Source of the DNA: Cervus elaphus
Taxonomy: Eukaryota; Chordata; Mammalia; Artiodactyla; Cervidae
Direction of reading: 5' to 3'
Length of the DNA: 64,000 nucleotides
Assembly (NCBI RefSeq): GCF_910594005.1
Contig: NC_057819.1
Location: forward strand, 130,235,669 to 130,299,668
Part shown: piece after piece, positions 32,855-43,947 of the stretch
Layout of the letters: each line of letters begins with the position of its first letter
How positions within the stretch are numbered: the stretch's first letter is position 1
Translations under genes and position numbers: made by a program
Notes under the pieces: model-generated
Databases searched by the model: none
Told to the model about the DNA's origin: nothing
The model's input: the letters and a program-made list of their open reading frames with translations, nothing else

Positions 32855-32990
32855 ATAACTTGTTAAATACTGCAATTAAAATAGTTCTCTTATTAACTTC
32901 GTGATAACACTTCCCCCCCCACTCCAAATTACATGTTAGCATTTTGTTAATTAAATTTCCAGTTCCAACACAGCTGCTTGCTGCCGCTGT
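32855..32990. promoter_or_regulatory. Candidate conserved AT-rich element
   Basis: An abrupt AT-rich island in GC-rich surroundings, with several homeodomain cores including ttaattaa at 32947-32954 and ctgcaattaaaatag near 32871. Function is speculative. Confidence 0.25.
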
Positions 32991-33157
32991 GAGTTGTACA
33001 GGGGGCCGTCCTCCTGGTGGGTGGGAGGGTGGACCAGCAGGTCGGACAGGTTTCCGTCTTTCTGACTGGAAGGCTGTGAGGAGGGAACAGGAGACAGCAT
33101 CGAGAGTTGACACCTAAATAAGGTGCAAAGAAAAATAAGGGGCACTCCGTTCAGTCC

Positions 33158-33474
33158 TTTGGACTGCAAGATCCAACCAGTCCATCCTAAAGGAGATCAG
33201 TCCTGAATACTCACTGGAAGGACTGATGCTGAAGCTGAGACTCCAATACTATGGCCACCTGATGAGAAGGGCTGACTCACTGGAAAAGACCCTGATGTTG
33301 GGAAAGATTGAGGGCAGGAGAAGGGGACGACAGAGGATGAGATGGTTGGATGGCATCACCAACTCAATGGACACGAGTTTGAGCAAGCTCCAGGAGATGG
33401 TGAAGGACAGGGAGGCCTGGTGTGCTGCAGTCCATGGGCAAAGAGTCGGACACGACTGATCAACTGAACAACAG
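33158..33474 (+). mobile_element. BovB LINE 3' end
   Basis: cctttggactgcaagatcca to cggacacgactgatcaactg. A small deletion removes ggggtcg near the end. Confidence 0.92.
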
Positions 33475-33477
33475 TGA

Positions 33478-33640
33478 AGTTGGAATTTCAGATGTACGAT
33501 CAATAATTTTTTTAGTGTGAGTATATCCCAAACATTGCACGGGACATGTTTATGCCTAAAATTCATTTGTTATTTCTGTGCATTTCAAACTTGGTGGGGC
33601 GCCCTGTACTTACTCTGGCCATCTTAAACCTACGTCAGCT
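33478..33640. repeat. Old palindromic interspersed repeat (possible)
   Basis: ttttttagtgtgagtatatc and cgggacatgtttatgcctaa form decayed inverted arms around a short centre. They are followed by gggcgccctgtacttactct, a layout I associate with a known old mammalian repeat I cannot name surely. Confidence 0.4.
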
Positions 33641-33957
33641 CCCGGCTCCAGAGAAGGGAGGTCATCTCTTCTTTCAATGCATCTTGGCTCTTTAATTACT
33701 GAATTCACAATGGAGGTTGTTTTTATTGTTTTGGTCAGTTCCTTAATGCATACACTAAAAATCTTACAGTGATGTGTTGTGTGAATACTCTTTTGATGTC
33801 TATCATCGATCCATTGATCTATTAATCATTTAAAGAGTGTCAGAGTGTCTGAGACATACCAGGTGCTGTGTGAGGTGCTAGACATGAGTCAAGGAGACAT
33901 GGGCTTTGACCTCAAGGAGTTCACTGCTCAGAGCTGGGCTCCTAGACATGGCCAAAT
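33641..33957. other. Unassigned, with an L2-like scrap
   Basis: 33840-33930 (ataccaggtgctgtgtgagg, ctcaaggagttcactgctc) resembles the reversed L2 end. Confidence 0.4.
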
Positions 33958-34190
33958 CCAGCCAGCCATCTTGTTTTATAAATAAAACTTTATTGGAACA
34001 CAGCCACACCACCATCTTGTTTGTGAATAAAACTTTTCTGGAACACAGATTCACCCAATCACTTTTACTGTTTGTGGCTGCTTTCACCCACAGTGCCTCA
34101 CTGAGTAGGGGTAATAGACTATGTTCCAAAATAAAATATTTACTTTTAACTTTCACAAGGAAAAGTATGCTGACTCTTGACCTAGAGGAA
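33958..34190 (-). mobile_element. hAT-Charlie remnant (MER58-like), partly duplicated
   Basis: aataaaactttattggaaca occurs at 33981 and again, diverged, at about 34026 (aataaaacttttctggaaca), so the left end is tandemly duplicated. It continues tttgtggctgctttcaccca and ttaactttcacaaggaaaag. Confidence 0.65.
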
Positions 34191-34475
34191 GAGCTAGTCA
34201 ACGATGCATTAAGCAAGATGTAAGTCAAGCGTGTGGGGATCACAATGCAGGGAGCCCCAATCTGACTTCTGTGTACAAGTTGCAGGGAGCCGTCATGAGA
34301 GCTGGGCTTTAAGAGGGATGTGGAAGGGGTGGGGTGAAGGTGGGAAAAGATGGCCTCTTGAGGGTCTCAGGGTGCCAAGCATTGACAGGGTTTTGCTGAT
34401 GTGACCCGCTGTAGGTACCCATCACTCTTGACAAACCACGGGCAGGGGAGGGCGGGGGCATGTCTTCCTCTAGAG
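34191..34475. other. Short unassigned block
   Basis: Nothing recognised. Confidence 0.4.
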
Positions 34476-34692
34476 CAGTGGTTCCCAAAGGGGAGGAGGT
34501 TGCCCTCTGAGGGACATTTGGCCATGTCCGGAGACAATTTTGGTTGTCACAACTTTGCGGGGAGTTGCTACCGGCAACTCGTGGGTAAAAGCTAAGGATG
34601 GAGCTGACCATCCTATAACACATGGGCTAGGCTCCCACGACAAAGGCACGTGTCCCCCAAACATCAACAGTGCTACAGTTGAGAACACGTGG
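34476..34692 (+). mobile_element. MER20-like hAT-Charlie element
   Basis: Begins cagtggttcccaaagg, has gggacatttggccatgtccg and ttttggttgtcacaactttg, and ends acagttgagaacacg. Near complete for this ~220-base family. Confidence 0.8.
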
Positions 34693-34758
34693 CATGCACC
34701 CCTATGCCCAACACAAGGCTTGGCAAATAAAGGGATACTTGGTAAAGCTGGTTGAACT

Positions 34759-34774
34759 GAAAAAAAAAAAAAAA
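34759..34774. repeat. Poly-A tract
   Basis: About 16 A after ggttgaactg. No retrocopy body is recognised upstream. Confidence 0.8.
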
Positions 34775-34799
34775 GGATGCGTTTTGGGAACGGTGAGAA

Positions 34800-35160
34800 G
34801 TTCGGAGTCATCGGTGAGTGGGCTGTAAGATGTCAGGTGGAGCAAGAATGGATTGTTGGATTGGGGTTGCTGCAGGCAGGAAGGGGTTTTAATTTATTCT
34901 AAAGGCAGGGCGGGTACCTGGGAGGCCGCTTGGTCCAGGACAGGGGCGCCATGGGGAGGGCTCCTCGCAGAGTTACGCGGGAGGCAGCGCAGGGAAGAGA
35001 TGGGCGCAGGAAGACCTGCCAGGTGACCTCAACTGCGGCAGTGCTGGTGGGAAGACGGAGGGGGAAGCAATTTCAGGCAAGGCCAGAAGGTAGACGCAGC
35101 AGGATTTGGGTGCGTGGAGCAAGAGGGAGGGTCATGAAGGCACTTGTTTGAGCAATTACA
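34800..35160 (-). repeat. Possible L2 LINE fragment
   Basis: ggccagaaggtagacgcagc, aggatttgggtgcgtggagc and gagggagggtcatgaagg keep the order of reversed L2 coding sequence, weakly. Confidence 0.35.
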
Positions 35161-35387
35161 ACACCGTCTGAGGTCAGGGCTGCAGGAGGGTAGACCAGGT
35201 GCACGCATAGGTGGGGGGGGGCAGTGGTTGGATTTGCTCATTTCAGGGTAAATCCATAAGACAGCTTTAAAAAGCACTATATTCTAGATGCCAAAGTCAA
35301 TCTCATTTTTAAAAAAATTCATCCATTACCACTATTTATTTTCTCTTTGGTCTGGCAACAAGATAAGCCCAGAGTAGGGGGCAGAAG
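35161..35387. other. Short unassigned stretch
   Basis: Contains a G run at 35213-35222. Nothing else recognised. Confidence 0.4.
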
Positions 35388-35699
35388 TAGAAATGAAAGT
35401 CGCTCAGTTGTGTCCAACTCTTTGTGACCCCATGGACTCTACAGCCCATGGAACTCTCCAGGCCAGAATGCTGGAGTGGGTTGCCATTTCCTTCTCCAGG
35501 GGATCTTCCCAACCCAGGGATCGAACCCAGGTTTCCTGCATTGCAGGTGGATTCCTTACCAACTGAGCCACAGGGGAAGCCCAAAAACACTGGAGTGGGT
35601 AGCCTATCGCTTCTCCAGCAGATCTTCCCAGCCCAGGAATTGAACTGGGCTCTCCTGCTTGTAGGCGGATTCTTTACCAACTGAGCTACCAGGGAAGCC
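35388..35699 (-). mobile_element. Bov-tA SINE dimer
   Basis: A complete minus-strand copy ends at gagccacaggggaagccc (35581). It is followed at once by a second, shorter tRNA-like unit (cactggagtgggtagcctat to ctaccagggaagccc), the joined-head form seen in some ruminant SINEs. Confidence 0.88.
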
Positions 35700-36454
35700 C
35701 AGAAGTAGAAGTTGGTTTAAATCAACAAATATTTATGTACTGAATACCAGAGTCACTTTTTGCTGGGAATTCTGGACAAGTGACAGCTGCATCCATCTTA
35801 GCCTTGATGCTTAAATAAGACATCTCATGGTGCCCTGGTAATGGCAAGTCCCCGGGGGTCTAGGTGTGTTCTGCGCTCAGCCCCAGGGAGCTCCTGAAGC
35901 CGGAGTTGAATCTGGTCCTCTCCTTGACTTTTGAGAGGACCCAGCACAGGATGCAGAGCTCTGCAGATACCTCAGCGCCCTACGGAGCCACACCAAGCAA
36001 AGAGTCTCCCCTCTAAGCCTGTAGGCTCCTCACTGTCTGACCCCAACCATGTACCCTTGAATCAAATTACAAGTAGGATTGGAAGCTAAGAGCCAGCCAA
36101 ATGCATCATGGTTCCCACTAAGAAGATAAACCAAGCTGCCAGCCAGCAGGGCTTGGCTACAAAAGCCCACGAAGCTGCAAGCTTATCCCGAGAAGGTGAT
36201 TTGGGGTGTTTGTTTCTACATGCAGCCTCTCTCCCTGCAAATGCTGCGTGTTTCTTCAAGTGCTTTTATATGTGTAGATGAGCATTGCTGTTGGCCATGT
36301 CTTTTGGGAAGCTATAAGTTGCATGCAACTGGCTAATCTCACTGGCTTCACGTAAGATAAGGACACCACCATTGGTTTGGGCCTCATTAAGTTTAACTAG
36401 CCTGGTTCTCTTCTGGAGCCGCAGAAGGCACTGCTCAGTCGAGATGGTACTTTT
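35700..36454. other. Unassigned block
   Basis: atcaacaaatatttatgtac at 35720 may be an L2 end. The rest, including ccattggtttgggcctcatt near 36371, is unrecognised and could be unique non-coding DNA. Confidence 0.4.
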
Positions 36455-37090
36455 ATATTTTTTTGTTTTCAAAACTTTTTATTTTGATTTGGGGTGTGTG
36501 TGCGCGCGCTTAGTTACTCATGTCCGACTCTTTGCGACCCCACGGACTATATAGCCCACCAGGCTCTTTAGTCCATGGGATTCTCTGGGCAAGAATACTG
36601 AAGTGGGTTGCCATTCTCTTCTCCAGGGGATCTTCTCGACCCAGGGATTGAACCCAGGTCACCTGAATTGTAGGCAGATTCTTTACCATCTGAGCCATGT
36701 ATGGCTAATTAATAAACAAATTTGTGATAGTTTCGAGTGAACAGTGAAAGGACTCAGTCACACACACGCATGTATCCGTTCTCGCCCACACTCCCCTCCC
36801 GTCCAGGCTCCCACATCACACGGAGCAGAGTTCCCTGCGCTCCACAGCAGGTCCTCGTTGGTTCTCCATTTTAAATACAGCAGTGTGTCCATGTCCGTCC
36901 CCGACTCCCTACTGTCCTTTCCCCCATGTCCGTCCCCTAAGTCTGTGAGTCTCTTCGGTTTTGTAAGTTCATCTGTATCATGTTTTAGATTCCACGCATA
37001 AAGGACGTCATATTTTATACAATATTTCTCCTTTTTCTGACTTTCTTACCCAGTATGACAGTCTCTAGGTGAGATGCTCCTTTTGTAAAT
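36455..37090 (-). mobile_element. L1 3' UTR, artiodactyl type, split by a SINE
   Basis: The antisense 3' end begins at tttttgttttcaaaactttt. After the SINE it resumes tggctaattaataaacaaat, then tagtttcgagtgaacagtga, ccatgtccgtccccgactcc and gattccacgcataaaggacg. Order matches the L1 3' UTR. Confidence 0.82.
36500..36702 (-). mobile_element. Bov-tA SINE nested in L1
   Basis: The tail is gtgtgtgtgcgcgcgc on this strand. The body runs from cttagttactcatgtccgac to taccatctgagccatg and lacks the last ~10 bases of the usual head. Confidence 0.92.
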
Positions 37091-37461
37091 GAATAGCCCC
37101 GGTCCATAACGGTACTGCGAGGCAGGATGGGTAAGGGTCACCTGCTCGTCTGCTCCAGCTGCGCACAGCTGCCCTCCTCATCACCGTCTGGCCTCTGCCC
37201 TCGGCTCACACTCGGAGGGCACTCTGGGGGCAGCCTCGTGATGCTCCTGTGATGGGCGTGTGGGCGGCTTGTTGAGGGGACTCTGGAGCCTCTTCTCAGC
37301 AGAGGAGGCTGTGCCTGGGGTCCTGGGAGCAGTTGGGCTCTGGGTTGTGAGCTGCGCACTTGGAGATGCAGGAGTTCTCGCTGTTGGCTATTTTGTAGAT
37401 GTGAGTAGACACTGAAATCCAGAAACCTTGGCAAGAGTTGCCTATTCTCTGTATCAGTTGC
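37091..37461. other. Unassigned DNA
   Basis: A minus frame of 98 codons (37138-37434) shows no domain. Confidence 0.4.
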
Positions 37462-37567
37462 AAAGTATTATATCATAGGATGGATAAACAACAAGGTCCT
37501 ACTGGATAGCACAGGGAACTATATCCAATAACCTGTGATAAACCATAATGGAAAAGAATATGAAAAA

Positions 37568-37608
<41 letters not shown>

Positions 37609-37700
37609 CTGAATCTACTGTACAGTAGAAATTAACACAACCTTGTAAATCATCTATATGTCAAATGAAATTTTTAAAAATAAACATTCTTTAAAAAAGG
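37462..37700 (+). mobile_element. L1 3' end
   Basis: ggatggataaacaacaaggt, actggatagcacagggaact, tgtgataaaccataatggaa, then after an AT repeat tagaaattaacacaaccttg and an A-rich tail. Confidence 0.85.
37573..37607. repeat. (AT)n microsatellite
   Basis: About 17 uninterrupted AT units grown within the L1 3' UTR. Likely polymorphic in length. Confidence 0.95.
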
Positions 37701-38049
37701 AAGAAAGCTTGTGATTATAGAGGAATTATGAAGCAACCCATGAACCTTCATTTTTTCAGACAAAGTATAATTACAGGGCTTCATTTCCCAGGAGATTTAG
37801 ATGGACATCAAGGGCTCAATTCAGAATACATTTTGCCATACTCTTTTTTTTTTTCTTCATGAATTACATCTTTCCTATGTTTTCTGAAACACAGAATACA
37901 AAAACATAAGCTCTTTCTCATATTTATTAAAAATCCTATTTTATCATTTTGAAGTAAAATATGGATTGGCTTTTTATTCACATTAAGTATTGTGAAATAT
38001 GTTTTTGATAGTGTATGAGGTCATAAAATATGGGTGATGAAAAATAAAG
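37701..38049. other. Unassigned AT-rich DNA
   Basis: No repeat or gene recognised. Confidence 0.4.
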
Positions 38050-38262
38050 GGGCTTCCCTGGTGGCTCAGCAGTCAAGAATCTGCCTGCCAATTTAGGAGA
38101 CTTGGGTTCAATCCCTGGGTCGGGAAGATCCCCTGGAGGGGTAAATGACAACCTACTCCAGTATTCTTGCCTGGAAAATCCTATGGACAGAGGAGCCTGG
38201 CAGGTCACAGTCCATGGGGTCACAAAGAGTTGGAAATGACTTAGCGACTAAACAACAACAAT
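38050..38262 (+). mobile_element. Bov-tA SINE
   Basis: gcttccctggtggctcagca to ggaaatgacttagcgactaa with a (CAA)n tail. Flanks atgaaaaataaa and atgaaagacaaa may be its target duplication. Confidence 0.93.
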
Positions 38263-39571
38263 GAAAGACAAAAGAAAAGCTCATAAATTTAAAAAAAAAT
38301 GAGAGTTTTGCCCATTCTCTACTTTATTTTATAGTCAGTCATTGATTCATCTGTACTCTCTATATTCCCTGCCTTATTAACTCATCCATATTCTCTGTCT
38401 TGCAGTCGCTCATTGACTCATCAAACATCTGCTGTCCTTCCCTGTGTGGGGGGCAGGCTCTGTGCTTCCTCCGTGAAGTATGTTGGCTTCCTGGGCAATC
38501 CTGCGTGAGGTCACTGTCATTTCTGTAGCAAAGCTCTGGATGGGAGTCAGGAGACAAACTCTGCCTTCTCTGGGTGACCGTGAGCCAGTCTCTTCCATCC
38601 TAAGAAGGTACGTTTCTCCCCCGAGTTTCCTGGCATCTCTGATGCCCTCTTTCTGTTCTAATGGCAGGGAGGACCGGATTTATGTGTCTGGACAAACCTA
38701 GTCTTCCTGTCTCTCCCTCAAAGGTGAGGGACAGACTAAAGGGGGATAAGGTACACCAAGAGAAAAACAGACAATATGCAGAAAGCTCGTGACTTCCTGC
38801 AGGGAGCTGAGCCACCGTTCAAACTTCAAGTTCAAGTTTGAACTTGCACCCTGCAGTGCCCCCGTGCTCGCTGGCCGCTCCCCGATGGTGCAGTCCAGAT
38901 GGGTGTTCTCTGTCAAGTCAGCGACTGTGGCTCAGAGCGAAGACCGACTCATATACACATCGCCTTGGCAACGTTTGGGTAAACCCGCTCAGAGTCCGGA
39001 GGATACGGGACAACTTCCTTTCTTCCTTTTTTCTTTCCTCTCTTAACACTAGCCTAAGGTAAAGAGTGGTTGAGCTGGATTAACTTCCTCCTTTTGAAAA
39101 CGATTTCTTACCTAGGGATATATTTGGCTCTGAAATTGTCAGTGAAAATTCACCTAGGACATCAGCCCAAGGCATTCTGGGGTCCTCGAGTTTTACTGAT
39201 AACTGGAGGGTGGAATTGATGACTTGCTTGGATCCAGGGACACCTAAGTGGCCTATCATCTGTGTAGCCAGCATCTGAGCCATTGCGTACCTAGGGCCCC
39301 AGGGTCCCACACCAGCAGGATGCTGGAACATCAAAATGGGCTTCCTCCAGAGGGGCTCAGAGCTGATGCAGGAAGCAATCTCACACCCCCATCCCCTCCA
39401 GAGGTTGACACTAGAAACTACAAGAACTTATTTATAAAACATCGAGTCTCTTGGACTCCCCTGGCTATTTTATTTTCTTGCTTTTCTGACTTGGACCTTG
39501 AGGCTGCATGCTCAACGCATCAAGCTTACCTGGGGCCAAAAAATTGGTCCAATAAATACAGAAATAAGAGT
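38263..39571. other. Long unassigned block with a compact palindrome cluster
   Basis: No family recognised with confidence. A MIR-like order may exist near 38490-38600. Overlapping palindromes lie at 38817-38846. Confidence 0.45.
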
Positions 39572-39783
39572 TTTCCAGGTGGCTTAGTGGTAAAGAATCT
39601 GCCTGCAAATGTGGGAGATGCAAGAGTCACAGGTTTGATTCCTGTGTCAGGAAGATCCCCGGGAGAAGTGAAGGGCAACTCGCTCCAATATCCTTGCCTG
39701 GAAAATCCCATGGACAGAGGAGCCTGGCAAGCTACAGTCCATGGGGTCACAAAGAGTTGGACATGAGTGAGTGACTGAACATG
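39572..39783 (+). mobile_element. Bov-tA SINE
   Basis: gttttccaggtggcttagtg to agtgagtgactgaacatgca. It ends immediately before a BovB in the opposite orientation. Confidence 0.93.
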
Positions 39784-39787
39784 CATC

Positions 39788-41225
39788 ACTTCAGTTCAGT
39801 TCAGTCGCTCAGTCGTGTCCGACTCTTTGCGACCCCATGAATCGCAGCACGCCAGGCCTCCCTGTCCATCACCAACTCCCGGAGTTTACTCAGACTCATG
39901 CCCATCGAGTTGGTGATGCCATCCAGCCATCTCATCCTCTGTCATCTCCTTCTCCTCCTGCCCCCAATCCCTCCCAGCATCAGGGTCTTTTCCAATGAGT
40001 CAACTCTTCACATAAGGTGGCCAAAGTATTGGAGTTTCAGCTTCAGCATCAGTCCTTCCAATGAACACCCAGGACTGATCTCCTTTAGGATGGACTGGTT
40101 GGATCTCTTTGCAATCCAAAGGACTCTCAAGAGTCTTCTTCAACACCACAGTTCAAAAACATCAATTCTTCGGCCTTCAGCTTTCTTCACAGTCCAACTC
40201 TCATATCCATACATGACCACTGGAAAAACCATAGCCTTGACCTTTGTTGGCAAAGTAATGTCTCTGCTTTTCAATATGCTATCTAGGTTGGTCATAACTT
40301 TTCTTCCAAGGAGTAAGCATCTTTTAATTTCATGGCTGCAATCACCATGTGCAGTGATTTTGGAGCCCCCCAAAATAAAGTCTGACACTGTTTCCACTGT
40401 TTCCCCATGAAGAGATGGGACCAGATACCATGATCTTAGTTTTCTGAATGTTGAGCTTTAAGCCAATTTTTTCACTCTCCTCTTTCACTTTCATCAAGAG
40501 GCTCTTTAGTTCCTCTTCACTCTCTGCCATAAGGGTGGTGTCATCTGCATATCTGAGGTTGTTGATATTTCTCCCGGCAATCTTGATTTCAGCTTGTACT
40601 TCTTCCAGCCCAGCGTTTCTCATGATGTACTCTGCATATAAGTTAAATAAACAGGGTGACCATATACAGCCTTGACGTACTCCTTTTCCTATTTGGAACC
40701 AGTCTGTTGTTCCATGTCCCGTTCTAACTGTTGCTTCCTGACCTGCATACAGATTTCTCAAGAGGCAGGTCAGGTGGTCTGGTATTCCCATCTCTTTCAG
40801 AATTTTCCACAGTTTATTGTGATCCACACAGTTAAAGGATTTGGCATAGTCAATAAAGCAGAAATAGATGTTTTTCTGGAACGTCTTGCTTTTTTGATGA
40901 TCCAGCGGATGTTGGCAATTTGATCTCTGGTTTCTCTGCCTTTTCTTAATCCAGCTTGAACATCTGGAAGTTCACAGTTCACATATTGCTGAAGCCTGGC
41001 TTGGAGAATTTTGAGCATTACTTTACTAGCGTGTGAGATGAGTGCAATTGTGTGGTAGTTTGAGCATTCTTTGGGGTTGCCTTTCTTTGGGATTGGAATG
41101 AAAACTGACCTTTTCCAGTCCTGTGGCCACTGCTGAGTTTTCCAAATTTGCTGGCATATCGAGTGCAGAACTTTCATAGCATCATCTTTCATGATTTGAA
41201 ATAGCTCAACTGGAATTCCATCACC
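39788..41225 (-). mobile_element. BovB LINE, 1.4-kb 5'-truncated copy
   Basis: The 3' terminus keeps the pentamer repeat (ttcagttcagttcag, 39788-39803). The element is cut at 41225, within the reverse-transcriptase region, where a plus-strand SINE begins. BovB does not resume beyond the SINE. Confidence 0.93.
40150..41225 (-). pseudogene. BovB reverse transcriptase remnant, second copy
   Basis: Better preserved than the copy at 30 kb. One frame (40797-41225 part) covers DGIPVELFQ to the region before the palm. A second (40342-40827) carries LLRNLYAGQEA, QGCIWSPCLFNLYAEY, the catalytic YADD at 40540-40551, and the following thumb region. A short deletion near 40880 shifts the frame between them. 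A deletion near 40408 breaks the C-terminal part, which goes on in a third frame (40140-40397). The start and the endonuclease domain are missing, so it is a dead copy. Confidence 0.9.
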
Positions 41226-41400
41226 CTTGTGGCTCAGTTGGTAAAGAGTCTGCCTGCAATGCAGGAGACCTGGGTTCAATCCCTGGGTTGGGAAGATCCC
41301 CTGGAGAAGGGAAAGGCTACCCACTCCAGTATTCTGGCCTGGAGAAGTCCATGGGGTCACAAGGAGTCAGACATGACTTAGCAACTGAACATGCATATAC
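41226..41400 (+). mobile_element. Bov-tA SINE fused to the BovB edge
   Basis: ttgtggctcagttggtaaag to catgacttagcaactgaaca. Lacks about 30 bases between ctggagaa and gtccatggggtc, and the first few head bases. In antisense it extends the BovB frame, giving a 187-codon chimeric open frame at 40797-41360. Confidence 0.9.
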
Positions 41401-41898
41401 AGACACAAATACAGCTTAGGGCTCTCTGGAGCTCAGCTTCTAAAGATGGGTGGGCAGTCTCTACGCAATGTGAGAATCTCATTTTCCCGATTCTCTGAGC
41501 ACTACAGTTTCCACGTGGTGAGGGGGCCGGAGCTGCAGTTGGAGCCGGTAGGGTGAGGGCTTCATTCTGCATTTCCTCCCAATGTATGGGTAACAGAATT
41601 TAAACTCTTTCACTGATTGGGATAACTATAGGATATTCTTCCCCAAAGACAAAACATCTGAAAAGCTACACCCTGTATGATGTGAGCCTTACCTTTGCAA
41701 CAGACAGGTACCTAGACATCCTAGTGTGTAGATATGGAACATTTCAAGTGGGACGTTTTTAAAGACATTCAAGGAGCTCATGGGAGGAAATCCTTGGTGA
41801 TTTCTCTGTAAAGTTTATTGCTTCTTTTCATCTTTCTGTTACCCAGATTTTTCTGCCTTGGGTTATCTTAGAATACAGTGTCCAATAGCTTAGAATAG
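41401..41898. other. Unassigned DNA
   Basis: No repeat or gene recognised. Confidence 0.4.
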
Positions 41899-42117
41899 GC
41901 ATTCCAGGTGGCCCAGTGGTAAAGAATCTGCCTGCGAATGCAGGAGATGAAAGAGATGAGGTTCAATCCCTGGGTCAGGAAGATTCCCCTGGAGGAGGAA
42001 TGGAAACCCACCCCAGTATTCTTGCCTGTAAAATCCCATGGACAGAGGAACCTGGTGGGCTACAGTTCACAGAGCTACAAAGAGCTGACCATGACTGAGC
42101 GACTGAACACACACAGC
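41899..42117 (+). mobile_element. Bov-tA SINE
   Basis: cattccaggtggcccagtgg to actgagcgactgaacacaca. Confidence 0.93.
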
Positions 42118-42356
42118 TTAGATAAACAGAAAATGGGCTTAGTCTGGGTAACATTAAGAACTCAAGGGTCTTTGGCACCTCCATACCTGTCCTTCTGAGA
42201 TCCGCTTAGCATTCTGGGGATGTGTGAGTATCCTCTGTTCTGGACTCTAAAGTTACTTAAGTCATATTTCTTCTTTACAAATCAAATACCCTTGTCAGAA
42301 TTCCCCGCCACATCCCCCACCCCACCCCGTATTTTAGAAGCTTCTATAGCACAGAG

Positions 42357-42816
42357 CACAGTATACTCAAAGCTATGGTTTTTCCAGTAATCATGTATGT
42401 ATTGTGAGAGTTGGACCATAAAGAAGGATGAGCACCTAAGAATTGATGCTTTTGAACTGTGGTGTTGGAGAAGACTCTTGAGAGTCCCTTGGACTGCAAG
42501 GAGATCCAACCAGTCAATTCTAAAGGAAATCAATCTTGAATATTCACTGGACTGATGTTGAAGTTGAATCTCCAATACTTTGGCCATCTGATGCAAAGAA
42601 CTGAGTTATTACAAGAGACCCTGATGCTGGAAAAGATTGAAGGCAGGAGGGGAAGGGGGCGACAGAGGACGAGATTGTTGAATGGCATCATCCACTCAAT
42701 GGACATGAGTTTGAGCAAGCTCTGAGAGATGGTGAAGGACAGGGAAGCCTGGCGTGCTGCGGTCCATGGGGTTGCAAAGAGTCAGACATGATGGAGAGAC
42801 TGAACAACAACAACAA
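42357..42816 (+). mobile_element. BovB LINE 3' end with perfect target duplication
   Basis: From ctcaaagctatggtttttcc (last reverse-transcriptase codons) to agagactgaacaacaacaac. Both sides carry atagcacagag (42346-42356 and 42817-42827), identical over 11 bases, marking the exact insertion. Confidence 0.95.
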
Positions 42817-42827
42817 ATAGCACAGAG

Positions 42828-43947
42828 ACTCCTAAGAAACCAAGATTTTCTATAACCACCTTTAACATCTGTTGACCCCTACTTGTTTGAGACATTCAAT
42901 TTTTTCATTTTTTGTTTTTTTGGCCATCTCTGATAACAACTTTGATAACCCCCTTTGACTACTCAGTCTTTAGTCAGCAACTTCCCAGGAAGAAGTAACT
43001 GAGGCCAACAGTGGGAGACCTCAAGGAGACTGGGCAGACAGGGCATAAATCTACTGTAGTCTGGAGAGTGTCTTCCATCTCCAGGTCTGAGTTGGTGTGG
43101 AACCTCCAGGGCCCTCCTAGCTTGAAGAACTAGTGGCATCTCTCCCTGGCCTTTCCTGGGCTCTGATCAGTTTCCATAGAACTCTGATCTTGGCAGTGCA
43201 GACTTGGAAGCCAAAAGTAGACTCTTTATACTTTGATCCTTAAAGAAACTGGAACAAATCTAGTTGTTTATTAAAAGAAAGAAAAAAAGGCAAGGGTGAG
43301 TTTCCCTGGGGTGTGGGGAGGATTGTGCTGGGAAAGAAGGCACATGGTCCAAGCAAAGGCTGCTGAGAAAAGTCTTCCAGCTGGATGGGGTTCCTCTGTT
43401 TCTCGGGGCAAAGGGGAGATCTACTTGCAGATAAAAATCGGCTCATCACCCTCCGAGTAGCAGCTGGGCGGGCAGCCAGGTTGGGAAGAACAATGATTTC
43501 CTCGCTTTTACATTTGATTATTAGTTCAGAGTTATTGGAAGCCTGTGATATGTTTAGCTCAGCAGCCAACAGGCAGAAGGAGGAGGCGGCCTGGTGGGAT
43601 TCATGCTTTCCTCTTCACTTTTTCCATTTTTCATCAACTCAGTCAGCATCTCACTAGACGCTGAGCCAAATCTCATTGGATCGCCATAGAGCCACCAAAA
43701 TGGTACCTCCCCTCGCTCTCCTCCCAGCCCCCAGGCCAAATCGGCCTGCTCCTTGCCCTCAGGCCCATCCCACCTCTTTCTGCATCTGTGTCAATGAGAT
43801 GAAATGTCTATTTCATTTAAAATGACTCTAGGATGGATGGTTTTCTATTATTGCCTGGAAACAAACCATCCCGGTGATTACCATGGCATTTTAACTTGAA
43901 AGAGAAGAGAAAAGGTTTGGGACGACGGACATTCTCTTTTCCTATTT
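42828..43947. other. Long unassigned block, possibly conserved in part
   Basis: No repeat recognised. 43490-43560 (cttttacatttgattattag, then gttattggaagcctgtgata) and 43850-43900 have AT-rich, motif-dense composition without coding signal. Confidence 0.4.

Noticed and set aside
31933..32856. 307-codon open frame on the minus strand, the longest outside repeats
   Set aside because: GC-rich DNA with few stops, long frames on the opposite strand too, low-complexity composition, no domain, signal peptide or exon context. A protein search or cross-species codon-conservation test could overturn this.
37573..37607. AT repeat considered as an origin or matrix-attachment signal
   Set aside because: A simple microsatellite within an L1 3' UTR explains it.
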